A DNA stretch of 7,261 nucleotides from an uncultured bacterium (GCA_947581845.1 CANPVY010000072.1:1-7261), one strand, 5' to 3'; shown: positions 1 through 6,859, numbered from the stretch's first letter. Numbers and translations: made by a program. The notes: a model not told the origin generated them from the letters alone.

Positions 1-51
1 GCGCCCGGCTTCCTGAGTCTGCCTGAGATAGTCTCCTGGCGGTGCGGCGCT

Positions 52-59
52 TAGCTTAC
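52..59 (+). promoter_or_regulatory. possible -10 element for the lipM-transporter operon
   Basis: TAGCTTAC at 52-59 fits the relaxed bacterial -10 form TAnnnT. It differs by one base from TAGGTTAC at 6800-6807, the -10 of the much stronger promoter before the exbB-like gene. Transcription would then start near base 64, leaving a leader of about 25 bases that just covers the ribosome binding site. No recognisable -35 hexamer lies 16-19 bases upstream, so this is a weak call. The true promoter may lie outside the window, or the operon may be read from an upstream gene. Confidence 0.25.
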
Positions 60-66
60 CCTTAGC

Positions 67-76
67 AAAGGGGAGG
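67..76 (+). promoter_or_regulatory. ribosome binding site of the lipM-like gene
   Basis: AAAGGGGAGG is a strong purine-rich Shine-Dalgarno sequence ending 11 bases before the GTG at 88. It supports that GTG over the in-frame ATG at 181. The ATG at 181 would remove the conserved N-terminal Trp-Arg-Leu-Leu stretch of the family. Confidence 0.7.
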
Positions 77-87
77 CTGAGCGGATC

Positions 88-909
88 GTGGACAAGGGGA
101 AGCAACCGACGCGCCCATCGCCATCGCTGCCCAGGACCTGGCGGCTCCTGGAGACGCCTGCCGACAGTGGCGCCCGCAACATGGCCGTTGACACGGTCCT
201 CCTGGAGTCGCTACGCGGCGGTGGCCAGCCGGTACTCCGCTTCTACCGCTGGTGGCCGCCGTGCATCTCCCTGGGACGCAACCAACCTGCGAAGGGTCAA
301 TACGATCTAGCGGAGGCTGAGAGGCGGGGCATCGAGTTCGTGCGCCGAGCTACGGGCGGCAGGGCGGTCTATCATCATCACGAGGTCACCTACTCGGTCG
401 CACTCGGCGACCGGCAACTCGGTGGCCCGCGGCGCACGTACGAGACGATTCACAAGGCCTTGCTGGCGGGCCTCCGCCTGCTCGGAGCTCCCATCGAGCT
501 GGTGACGGATATCGGGCATGCCCTGCGACCGTCCACCGTACCCTGCTTCCACGAGCTGGATGGCGGCGCGATCGTCGCCGGTAGGCGCAAGCTGGTGGGC
601 AGCGCACAGCTCCGGGAGGGCGGTGTGATCCTCCAGCACGGGTCGCTGCTCTTGACCGGCGACCAGTCGCCAACGGTCCAGCTGCTGCGCATCAAGTGGA
701 AGGACGATACAGCGGACCGGCCCGCGGCACTTGACGAACTCCTACCCAGGATACCGACATGGGGTGAGCTGGTGGACAGCCTGGCCAGCGGCTTCGAGCG
801 GCTCCTGGGGATCCAGCTCATCGAGTCAACGCTGACCCCGGAGGAGAAGGCGCGGGTGATGTTCCACAGCCGCCGCTTCTCCGACCCGGGGTGGACATGG
901 CGATTGTGA
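88..909 (+). CDS. lipM: LipM/LplA-family octanoyltransferase or lipoate-protein ligase
   Basis: A 273-residue cytoplasmic acyltransferase of the biotin/lipoate A/B protein ligase fold. LipM enzymes move an octanoyl group from acyl carrier protein to GcvH, the first step of lipoate assembly for the glycine cleavage system and 2-oxoacid dehydrogenases. The N-terminal WRLLETPADSGARNMAVD (18-35) and the binding-pocket motif RRATGGRAVYHHHEVTYSV (86-104) are diagnostic of the fold. VPCFHE places a cysteine at 153, where LipM-type enzymes carry their catalytic Cys. K168 in RRKLVGSAQ and the following ILQHGSLLL complete the active site. Length is close to Bacillus LipM (about 280). The Cys favours LipM over an ATP-dependent LplA ligase, but LipL-type amidotransferases also have a Cys, so the exact reaction is inferred. 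The start is GTG, supported by a strong ribosome binding site. The transporter operon follows after 17 bases, suggesting co-transcription. Confidence 0.85.
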   Translation: MDKGKQPTRPSPSLPRTWRLLETPADSGARNMAVDTVLLESLRGGGQPVLRFYRWWPPCISLGRNQPAKGQYDLAEAERRGIEFVRRATGGRAVYHHHEVTYSVALGDRQLGGPRRTYETIHKALLAGLRLLGAPIELVTDIGHALRPSTVPCFHELDGGAIVAGRRKLVGSAQLREGGVILQHGSLLLTGDQSPTVQLLRIKWKDDTADRPAALDELLPRIPTWGELVDSLASGFERLLGIQLIESTLTPEEKARVMFHSRRFSDPGWTWRL

Positions 910-918
910 GAGAGGTGG
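909..918 (+). promoter_or_regulatory. ribosome binding site deciding the solute-binding protein start
   Basis: AGAGAGGTGG lies 8 bases before the ATG at 927 and straddles the TGA of the lipM-like gene. The earlier in-frame candidates GTG 891 and ATG 897 have no comparable site. They would also place about ten residues ahead of a typical lipoprotein signal, so 927 is preferred. Confidence 0.65.
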
Positions 919-926
919 TTGGGTCT

Positions 927-2567
927 ATGCGCAGAGCGCCGACGTTAGGGACGGTCGTGGCCCTATTGCTCATGGGCTGCGGAGAGGGTGCTGAGCGGGC
1001 AGAGCAAGGCGAGTTCATCCCCGACTCGCTGCGCTATGGCGGCACAGCGGTGGTCGCCTACCATGTCGAGCCGAGTTCGATGAACCAGTTCGCCAGCGTC
1101 GACAACATCTCGCTCGAGCTACAGAATTTCGTCCTCTTCACCACGCTGATTCGCTACGACGAGAGTCTCGAGCCGGTGCCTTACCTGGCAGAACGCTGGG
1201 ACACGGCTGCTACGAGTGACGGGATGGCGCTCAGCTTCCATCTCCACGACGATGTGCGATGGCACGACGGTCGGCTCACAACCGCTCACGATGTCAAGTT
1301 CACCTTCGACCGCATCAAGGATCCGCGTACGGCCTTTCCTAACCAGTCGCTCTTAGCGCTCTACGACAGTGCCGCAGTGCAAGATTCCTTCACGATCACC
1401 TTCTACCTCAGGCGGCATCCGGGTTTTCTGGATCCCTGGCGCCGAATCTCCCCGATGCCCGAGCATATTCTCGGTAATGTCGCGCCCAGCGAGCTGGGGC
1501 AGCATCGCTTCGGCAGCGAGAGCCCCTTGGGTAACGGGCCTTTCCGTTTTCTGGAGCACCGTTCTGGTGATCGCTGGGTCTTCGAGGCGGTTCCGGATTT
1601 CCCGCAGTCGTTGGGCGGACGGCCCTACATCGACCGGCTCGTCTACCGAGTGATCGAGGAGCCCACGACCAGTCTGAGCGGACTGCTCGCAGGCGAGGTG
1701 GACATCTGCCTGTCCGTAGCGCCACACCAGGTGGCCGAGATCGAGGCGAACCCCACCACCCGAGTCCTCTCCTTCCCGGCGCTCAGCTACGCGTTCATCG
1801 CCTGGAACGGCCGCCGACCCTTGTTCCAGGACGCGCGGGTCCGACGCGCGCTCACGCTGGCAATCAACCGCGAACAGATCGTGCAGGCGGTTCGACACGG
1901 GTTGGGCATCCCGGCCAAGGGGCCCGTGCCGCCTTTCCACTGGGCCTACCACGAGGAGCTCGAGCCACTTCCCTATGACCCGGACAGCGCCCGCGCCTTA
2001 CTCGCTGCGGCCGGCTGGCTGGATCGAGACGGCGATGGGATCCGCGAGCACGACGTCATTCGTGCCTCCTTCGAACTGCGAACGCACCCCCGAGCTGACC
2101 GTGAAGACATCATGACACTCGTGCAGGCCGATCTGGCGAAAGTCGGTCTCGAGGTCCGACTGCGCGTGCAGGAAGCGCAGAGCCTGCGTCGGGACATCAC
2201 CAGTAGGGAGCGGCCGTTCGATGCCTTCGTGCTGGGCTGGACCGCAGACTTCCGCCTCGACGATCGTATCCTGTTCGCCTGCTCACAGCTCGACGCACCG
2301 TTCCAGTGGGCCTCGTACTGCAACCCCCGGGTTGACGAGCTGCTCGACCAGGTGACGAGGATCGAGGATCGCTCGCAGGCGCTTCCACTCTGGCACGAGT
2401 ATCAGGAGATCTTGCAGTGGGAGCAGCCCTACACCTTCCTCTACTACGAGGTGCGACCCAACGGCGTGCGCGAGCGGATCCGCGATGTGAGAATGGACGC
2501 GCGCGGGGATCTGGTGAACGTCACCGACTGGTGGATCGAGCCGGCGGCTCGTCGCTCCGCTAATTGA
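927..2567 (+). CDS. ABC transporter family 5 solute-binding lipoprotein (peptide/nickel type)
   Basis: The 546-residue extracytoplasmic receptor of the importer, of the SBP_bac_5 (DppA/OppA) family. From ATG 927 it starts MRRAPTLGTVVALLLMGCGEG: two arginines, a hydrophobic core and a lipobox LMGC with the lipidated cysteine at 18. Family landmarks follow in order. YGGTAVVAY lies near 37. The signature region from LAERWD (87) through FHLHDDVRWHDG to DVKFTFDRI (130) comes next. FQDARVRRALTLAINREQIV (300-319) is followed by DPDSARALLAAAGW and an Asp-rich loop DRDGDGIRE (366-374) that resembles a calcium-binding loop. Length is usual for the family. The ligand cannot be read from sequence; di- or oligopeptides are the default, but family 5 proteins also bind nickel chelates, glutathione and opines. 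Its stop overlaps the next start as TGATG, which places it in the same operon as the permeases. An upstream start at 891 is possible but less likely. Confidence 0.92.
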   Translation: MRRAPTLGTVVALLLMGCGEGAERAEQGEFIPDSLRYGGTAVVAYHVEPSSMNQFASVDNISLELQNFVLFTTLIRYDESLEPVPYLAERWDTAATSDGMALSFHLHDDVRWHDGRLTTAHDVKFTFDRIKDPRTAFPNQSLLALYDSAAVQDSFTITFYLRRHPGFLDPWRRISPMPEHILGNVAPSELGQHRFGSESPLGNGPFRFLEHRSGDRWVFEAVPDFPQSLGGRPYIDRLVYRVIEEPTTSLSGLLAGEVDICLSVAPHQVAEIEANPTTRVLSFPALSYAFIAWNGRRPLFQDARVRRALTLAINREQIVQAVRHGLGIPAKGPVPPFHWAYHEELEPLPYDPDSARALLAAAGWLDRDGDGIREHDVIRASFELRTHPRADREDIMTLVQADLAKVGLEVRLRVQEAQSLRRDITSRERPFDAFVLGWTADFRLDDRILFACSQLDAPFQWASYCNPRVDELLDQVTRIEDRSQALPLWHEYQEILQWEQPYTFLYYEVRPNGVRERIRDVRMDARGDLVNVTDWWIEPAARRSAN

Positions 2568-3559
2568 TGACCACATACATCATTCGCCGCCTCCTCCAGG
2601 CAATCCCTCTGCTTCTCGGGATCGTCACGCTGGTCTTCATCATCGTGCACGCTGCGCCCGGCGACCCGACGGCGATGTACGTGCAGCCCGGCGTGTCGCC
2701 GGAAGTCATCGAGCAGATGCGGGAGAACTGGGGGCTGGACCGTCCCATCCACATCCAGTACCTGAGCTGGTTGCGGAGCTTCCTGACGGGTGACCTGGGC
2801 GTCAGCCTCACCCAGAACCGGCCGATCGTCGCGATCCTGGCCGAGCGCATTCCCAACACGCTGATCCTGAGCGGGGCGTCGCTTCTCCTCATCTTCGCGA
2901 TCGGCATCGCGATCGGCATCGTGCAGGCGGTCCGCCAGCACTCGCGCCTCGATCATGTCCTCACCCTCGGCGCGCTCTTCCTCTACTCCATGCCCAGTTT
3001 CTGGCTCGGGCTGATGCTCATCCTGATCCTCGCCTACAAGGTTCACCTGCTCGAATGGTGGCCGGCGGTCCTCAAGTTCCCGGCTTCCGGCATGACGGGT
3101 GTGGACTACGATCTGATGGGCGGCTGGGCCAAGCTGGGCGATCGCCTGCATCACCTGGTGCTGCCGTCCATCGCACTCGGCGTAGCGTCGGCCGCGAGTG
3201 TCGCCCGCTACATGCGGAGCTCGATGCTCGAGGTGATACGCCAGGATTACATCCGTACGGCCCGCGCGAAGGGTCTCTCGGAGCGCACCGTCATCCTGAA
3301 GCACGCGCTGAAGAACGCCTTGCTCCCCATCGTCACCCTGCTCGGGCTCTACATACCGTTCCTCTTCAGCGGTGCCGTGCTGGTGGAGTACGTGTTTTCC
3401 TGGCCGGGCATGGGCCGGACCATGGTCGATGCGATCTACCAGCGCGACTACCCGCTGGTCATGGCGACGACTTTCATCTTCGCCGTTTTTGTGGTCATCG
3501 CGAACCTGATCGCGGACATCCTGTACGCCGTGGTCGATCCTCGTATCCGCTATGAATGA
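2567..3559 (+). CDS. dppB: ABC transporter permease, DppB/OppB type
   Basis: A 330-residue inner-membrane permease forming half of the translocation channel. The N-terminus MTTYIIRRLLQAIPLLLGIVTL is the classic DppB opening: an Arg-flanked first helix (about 9-29) followed by HAAPGDP. The extracytoplasmic segment contains NWGLDRPIHIQYLSW and GDLGVSL. Further membrane segments lie near 99-120, 132-157, 199-213, 251-275 and 297-321. The cytoplasmic coupling loop DYIRTARAKGLSERTV (227-242), the EAA-type motif that contacts the ATPases, is intact, as are VLVEYVFSWPGMGR and the C-terminal DPRIRYE. Length is normal for the family. ATG 2567 shares bases with the preceding TGA (TGATG) and no good Shine-Dalgarno is visible, so translation probably depends on coupling to the solute-binding protein. 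An in-frame TTG one codon earlier (2564) is possible but less likely. Confidence 0.95.
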   Translation: MTTYIIRRLLQAIPLLLGIVTLVFIIVHAAPGDPTAMYVQPGVSPEVIEQMRENWGLDRPIHIQYLSWLRSFLTGDLGVSLTQNRPIVAILAERIPNTLILSGASLLLIFAIGIAIGIVQAVRQHSRLDHVLTLGALFLYSMPSFWLGLMLILILAYKVHLLEWWPAVLKFPASGMTGVDYDLMGGWAKLGDRLHHLVLPSIALGVASAASVARYMRSSMLEVIRQDYIRTARAKGLSERTVILKHALKNALLPIVTLLGLYIPFLFSGAVLVEYVFSWPGMGRTMVDAIYQRDYPLVMATTFIFAVFVVIANLIADILYAVVDPRIRYE

Positions 3560-4703
3560 GGCAGCTGCCGGCGCCGAAGACAGGCCAGAGCGGGGGCACA
3601 TCGCCAAGGCGGCGGCGCTCGTTCCGGGGCTCGCCCATCTGCTCGAGGGGCGGCGCCGGGCCGGCCTCTCGCTGCTGGCACTGGCGCTGGTCACGCTGGC
3701 AGTGCTGGTCTTCGCGATCGACCGCGTGGCAGCCACGTTCACAACCGGACGCGTCGACTACTGGGTCGCCCTAGTCACGTTGATCGGCGCAGCGGCCGTG
3801 GCCTGGGGCGTGGGCTTTCGCGAGGCGCTCGGCGGTCCCCGCGCACGCGCCAAGGGGGTCTCTCAATGGGCGATCGCTTGGCGCGAATTCAGCAGGAACC
3901 GCGTCGCTGTTCTGGGTCTGTACCTCATGCTGACTCTCTACTTGGCGACCCTGCTGGCGCCTTACCTGACGCCTTACGAGCCCAACACGATCGGCGACAT
4001 GGCCACCACGCGTCACCTATCGCCGTCACTCGCTCACCTGATGGGGACCGACAAGTTCGGTCGCGATGTCTTCACTCGTGTGCTCTACGGGGCCCGCATC
4101 AGCCTGTCGATCGGCCTCATCGCCGTCAGCATCTCAGTCACTTTGGGCACGGTTGTCGGCGCGGCGAGCGGCTACTTCGGCAGAGTGGTGGACACCGTGC
4201 TGATGCGCTTTGTCGACATGTTCATCTCGTTCCCGCGCCTGGTGTTGCTGATCACGGTGATCGCGCTGTTCGAGCCTTCGATCTTCACCGTCATCGTCGT
4301 GCTCGGCCTGACCTTGTGGCCGTCGACGGCGCGTATCGTTCGAGGTGAGGTTCTGTCGCTGCGCGAGCGCGAGTTCGTGGAAGCGGCTCGCGCGCTGGGG
4401 CTGAGCGGTGCTCGAATCATCTGTCGGCATATCATCCCCAACGTGCTCGGGCCTGTAATCGTGGCCGCGACGTTGGGGCTGGGTAACATCATCCTCGTCG
4501 AGGCAGGACTGTCGTTTCTCGGCCTGAGCGTGCAGCCACCCACGCCCTCGTGGGGCAACATCATCGAGGGCGGGCGCGAGTACCTGGTTCAGGCCTGGTG
4601 GGTATCCACGTTCCCCGGGCTGGCGATCGTAGTCACGGTTGTCGCCTTCAACCTGATCGGCGACGGCCTGCGCGACGCCCTCGACCCGCGGCAGAGGATG
4701 TGA
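3552..4703 (+). CDS. dppC: ABC transporter permease, DppC/OppC type, with extended N-terminus
   Basis: A 383-residue inner-membrane permease that pairs with the DppB-type subunit. Residues from about 110 onward are a standard DppC. The OppC-like N-terminal helix WREFSRNRVAVLGLYLML leads to APYLTPYEPN, and LMGTDKFGRDVFTRVLYGAR (163-182) follows. The transport domain holds the EAA coupling loop EFVEAARALGLSGARII (274-290), VEAGLSFLGLSVQPPTPSWG and the ending FNLIGDGLRDALDPR. What is odd is the first 100 residues or so, which normal family members (about 300 aa) lack. They contain VPGLAHLLEGRRRAGL (24-39) and two predicted extra membrane segments (about 40-56 and 69-88), then a basic linker. This stretch recalls small membrane proteins with a Pro-Gly-Leu ... 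Gly-Arg-Arg pattern, but its role is unknown. The start overlaps the previous gene by 8 bases (ATGAATGA). No strong ribosome binding site is seen, implying coupled translation. Confidence 0.93.
   Translation: MNEAAAGAEDRPERGHIAKAAALVPGLAHLLEGRRRAGLSLLALALVTLAVLVFAIDRVAATFTTGRVDYWVALVTLIGAAAVAWGVGFREALGGPRARAKGVSQWAIAWREFSRNRVAVLGLYLMLTLYLATLLAPYLTPYEPNTIGDMATTRHLSPSLAHLMGTDKFGRDVFTRVLYGARISLSIGLIAVSISVTLGTVVGAASGYFGRVVDTVLMRFVDMFISFPRLVLLITVIALFEPSIFTVIVVLGLTLWPSTARIVRGEVLSLREREFVEAARALGLSGARIICRHIIPNVLGPVIVAATLGLGNIILVEAGLSFLGLSVQPPTPSWGNIIEGGREYLVQAWWVSTFPGLAIVVTVVAFNLIGDGLRDALDPRQRM
4693..4698 (+). promoter_or_regulatory. ribosome binding site of the DppD-type ATPase
   Basis: AGAGGA lies inside the last codons of the DppC-type gene, 8 bases before GTG 4707. 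It supports this GTG as the start, in line with the [11 protein letters not shown] opening expected for the family. Confidence 0.5.
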
Positions 4704-4706
4704 GCC

Positions 4707-5723
4707 GTGGGTGCCCCCCTGCTACGCGTCGAGGACCTTCGCGCCTATTTCCACACCGCTGATGGCGTCGTGCGCGCCGTTGACGGCGTGAGCTTCAGCC
4801 TCGAGCCGGGCGAGACGCTCGGCATCGTCGGCGAATCGGGCTGCGGCAAGACCGTCGCCTGCCTGTCCATCCTGCGGCTGCTCGACCCACCCGGCCGCAT
4901 CGAGCCGGGTTCCCGCATCATGCTGCGCGATCGCGAGTTGACGGCGGCCTCGGAAGAGGAGATGCGCAGCGTACGCGGAAACGAGATCTCGATGATCTTC
5001 CAGGAACCGATGACCAGCCTGAACCCTGTTTGGACGATCGGCGACCAGATCGCCGAGACCCTGCGCAGGCACAGGCGGGCCCGGCCCGCCGAGGCGCGCC
5101 GCCGAGCCGCCGAGATGCTCCGCCTCATGGGGATCGGGTTTCCCGAGCAGCGGCTGGACGAGTACCCGCACCAGTTCTCCGGTGGTATGCGGCAGCGTGC
5201 GATGCTCGCCATGGCGCTCGCTTGTGATCCCAGCGTCCTGATCGCTGACGAGCCGACAACGGCCCTGGACGTCACCATCCAGGCGGAGATCCTCGACCTC
5301 CTGGCGGGACTGCAGGAGCGACTCGGGATGGGGCTGGTCTTCGTGAGCCATGACCTCGGAGTCATCGCGCAGATCGCCGACCGGGTGATCGTCATGTACG
5401 CGGGTCAGGTGGTGGAGAGCGGCACGGCGGACGAGATCTTCAGGCGACCGCGCCACCCCTACAGCGAGGGCCTGCTCCGCGCTACCCCGCGGGTCGGTCG
5501 CAAGATGCAGCAGCTGTCGGTGATCCCTGGCAGCGTGGCCAGCCCCAAGCTCTGGCCGAGCGGCTGCCGCTTTCACCCGCGCTGCCCCTATGCCTGGGAC
5601 CGCTGCCGGGAGGAGTTGCCAGTGCTGCGGGGTGAGGCACGCGCCGTTCGCTGCTGGCTGGAAGAGGAACCGGCCCGGCGGACCGGCGGCTGGGACGGGG
5701 CGGCGCTGGCGGAGGACCGCTGA
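4707..5723 (+). CDS. dppD: ABC transporter ATP-binding protein, DppD/OppD type
   Basis: A 338-residue cytoplasmic ATPase, one of two that drive the importer. All nucleotide-binding motifs are intact: Walker A GESGCGKT (42-49), Q-loop Gln99 in [11 protein letters not shown], signature FSGGM (157-161), Walker B VLIADEP (177-183, catalytic Glu182), D-loop TALD and switch His215 in [21 protein letters not shown] near the N-terminus marks the DppD/OppD branch. The C-terminal oligopeptide-transporter domain begins at about 250 with [12 protein letters not shown]. It carries four cysteines, C287, C293, C300 and C316 (C-x5-C-x6-C-x15-C), which in this family can hold a 4Fe-4S cluster; cluster binding here is inferred. 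The gap to the upstream stop is 3 bases, and the TGA overlaps the ATG of the next gene as TGATG. The extreme C-terminus (after about 320) is low-complexity and probably variable. Confidence 0.95.
   Translation: MGAPLLRVEDLRAYFHTADGVVRAVDGVSFSLEPGETLGIVGESGCGKTVACLSILRLLDPPGRIEPGSRIMLRDRELTAASEEEMRSVRGNEISMIFQEPMTSLNPVWTIGDQIAETLRRHRRARPAEARRRAAEMLRLMGIGFPEQRLDEYPHQFSGGMRQRAMLAMALACDPSVLIADEPTTALDVTIQAEILDLLAGLQERLGMGLVFVSHDLGVIAQIADRVIVMYAGQVVESGTADEIFRRPRHPYSEGLLRATPRVGRKMQQLSVIPGSVASPKLWPSGCRFHPRCPYAWDRCREELPVLRGEARAVRCWLEEEPARRTGGWDGAALAEDR
5711..5715 (+). promoter_or_regulatory. ribosome binding site of the DppF-type ATPase
   Basis: GGAGG sits within the final codons of the DppD-type gene, 7 bases before ATG 5723. 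The second ATPase therefore has its own initiation signal as well as the TGATG overlap. Confidence 0.6.
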
Positions 5724-6748
5724 TGGTGGCGAGCACGGGTCGCCAGGGCGCGGCGGAGGGCCTGCCCACCGGTGCAACGAGGCGCCCGCTGGTCGCCGCA
5801 GAGGCCCTGGTCAAGCATTTCCCGATCCACAGCGGCCTGTTCGGCCGGGAGACGGGCCGTGTCCAGGCCGTGGATGGCGTATCGTTGGAGATCCGCCGCG
5901 GCGAGACCCTGGCGCTCGTCGGCGAGTCAGGCTGCGGCAAAACGACGACCGGCCGGTTGCTGCTCTGGCTCCTGGAACCCACGGCCGGTCGTGTGATCTT
6001 CGATGGCCAGGATATGTCCAGCCTGGACCGTGTCGGCCTCCGCGCCTTCCGTCGCCGGGCACAGATCATCTTTCAGGATCCCTTCGGTTCGCTGAACCCG
6101 CGCATGACGGTGGGCTCACTGCTGCGGGAGGTGCTCCGGGTCCACAGGCTGGCCCGGGGGGAGGCGGCTGAGCAGCGGATCGGCGAGTTGCTGGACGCTG
6201 TCGGCCTGCACGCTGACGAGGCCTCGAAGTATCCTCACCAGTTCTCCGGCGGGCAGCGCCAACGGATCGGCATCGCCCGTGCGTTGGCGGTGCAACCGGA
6301 CTTCGTGGTCGCCGACGAGCCGGTCTCGGCGCTGGATGTCTCGGTACAGGCCCAGGTCTTGAATCTGCTGGCAGATCTCCAGCGCCGCTTCAACCTGACC
6401 TACCTGTTCATCACCCACGACTTGTCGGTCGTGCGCCAGATCGCTGATCGGGTGGCCGTGATGTACCTGGGTCGGGTAGTCGAGCTTGGCGACTGCGACT
6501 CACTCTTCCGAGGCCCGCTGCATCCCTATACGCAGGCGCTGCTCTCGGCCGTACCGGATCCCGAGCGGGGCACAGAACGTCGGCGCATCGCCCTCTCGGG
6601 TGATGTGGCCAGCCCCGCAGCCCCGCCCCCGGGCTGCCCCTTCCACCCGCGATGCCCGCATCCCGGGGTGGACGACACGTGCCGCACGCTGGTCCCGCCG
6701 TTGCGGACGCTCGCGGGCGGCGCCCAGGCGGCCTGCCACAAGATCTGA
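5723..6748 (+). CDS. dppF: ABC transporter ATP-binding protein, DppF/OppF type
   Basis: A 341-residue cytoplasmic ATPase, partner of the DppD-type subunit. The opening [21 protein letters not shown] (30-50) is typical of DppF/OppF. Motifs are complete: Walker A GESGCGKT (67-74), Q-loop Gln118 in [12 protein letters not shown], signature FSGGQ (174-178), Walker B FVVADEP (194-200, catalytic Glu199), D-loop SALD and switch His232 in THDLSVV. The C-terminal extension starts near [14 protein letters not shown]. It has four cysteines, C305, C311, C320 and C338 (C-x5-C-x8-C-x17-C), the family's probable iron-sulfur ligands. The first 25 residues or so are polar and likely disordered; a later start is conceivable, but ATG 5723 has the GGAGG site and the coupling overlap. 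This is the last gene of the operon. Its resemblance to the DppD-type neighbour reflects an ancient family duplication, not a recent copy. Confidence 0.95.
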   Translation: MVASTGRQGAAEGLPTGATRRPLVAAEALVKHFPIHSGLFGRETGRVQAVDGVSLEIRRGETLALVGESGCGKTTTGRLLLWLLEPTAGRVIFDGQDMSSLDRVGLRAFRRRAQIIFQDPFGSLNPRMTVGSLLREVLRVHRLARGEAAEQRIGELLDAVGLHADEASKYPHQFSGGQRQRIGIARALAVQPDFVVADEPVSALDVSVQAQVLNLLADLQRRFNLTYLFITHDLSVVRQIADRVAVMYLGRVVELGDCDSLFRGPLHPYTQALLSAVPDPERGTERRRIALSGDVASPAAPPPGCPFHPRCPHPGVDDTCRTLVPPLRTLAGGAQAACHKI

Positions 6749-6763
6749 GGCCCAGCCGGGGCC
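6749..6763 (+). terminator. weak GC hairpin after the transporter operon
   Basis: GGCCC (6749-6753) and GGGCC (6759-6763) can pair around a 5-base loop directly after the TGA of the last ATPase. The stem is only five base pairs, although all are GC, and no T-tract follows. It is therefore not a standard intrinsic terminator. It may be a 3'-end stabiliser, part of a factor-dependent end, or chance in GC-rich DNA. Confidence 0.25.
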
Positions 6764-6775
6764 CCGCCGCCAGTC

Positions 6776-6805
6776 TTGACAAGTCAGCGACCGGCTCTCT
6801 AGGTT
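6776..6805 (+). promoter_or_regulatory. sigma-70-type promoter for the exbB-like gene
   Basis: A perfect -35 TTGACA (6776-6781) is followed after 18 bases by TAGGTT (6800-6805), a -10 of the TAnnnT form common in high-GC bacteria. Transcription would start near 6812-6815, giving an untranslated leader of about 75 bases before the TTG at 6890. It sits in the only sizeable spacer of the window, between the transporter operon and the next gene, which supports a separate transcription unit. Confidence 0.7.
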
Positions 6806-6859
6806 ACGCTCCGCATTTTGCCCGACCTTAGGCCGATTCGTATTCTTCAGTGGCGCGCG

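Noticed and set aside
1..54. Possible C-terminal end of an upstream gene (one frame stays open from base 1 to TAG at 52-54)
   Set aside because: Seventeen codons are too few to judge, the other two plus frames stop at 14-16 and 24-26, and nothing in the peptide is recognisable.
1353..1952. Minus-strand open frame of 199 codons inside the solute-binding protein gene
   Set aside because: It lies wholly within a well-supported family 5 receptor, with no ribosome binding site or promoter of note and no motif in the product.
2444..3742. Long open frame of 432 codons on the minus strand opposite the DppB-type gene
   Set aside because: Its translation is rich in Arg, Asp, His and Glu, without domain-like hydrophobic pattern or known motif. 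It spans three real genes and mirrors the high-GC codon bias of the plus strand. It is a shadow frame.
4722..5777. Minus-strand open frame of 351 codons opposite the DppD-type ATPase
   Set aside because: It covers the whole ATPase gene, whose Walker and signature motifs prove the plus-strand reading. The antisense product has no recognisable features.
4707..6748. Tandem ATPase genes as a possible recent duplication
   Set aside because: The two proteins share only family motifs, and differ in N-terminus, cysteine spacing and most other residues. They are the standard DppD and DppF pair.
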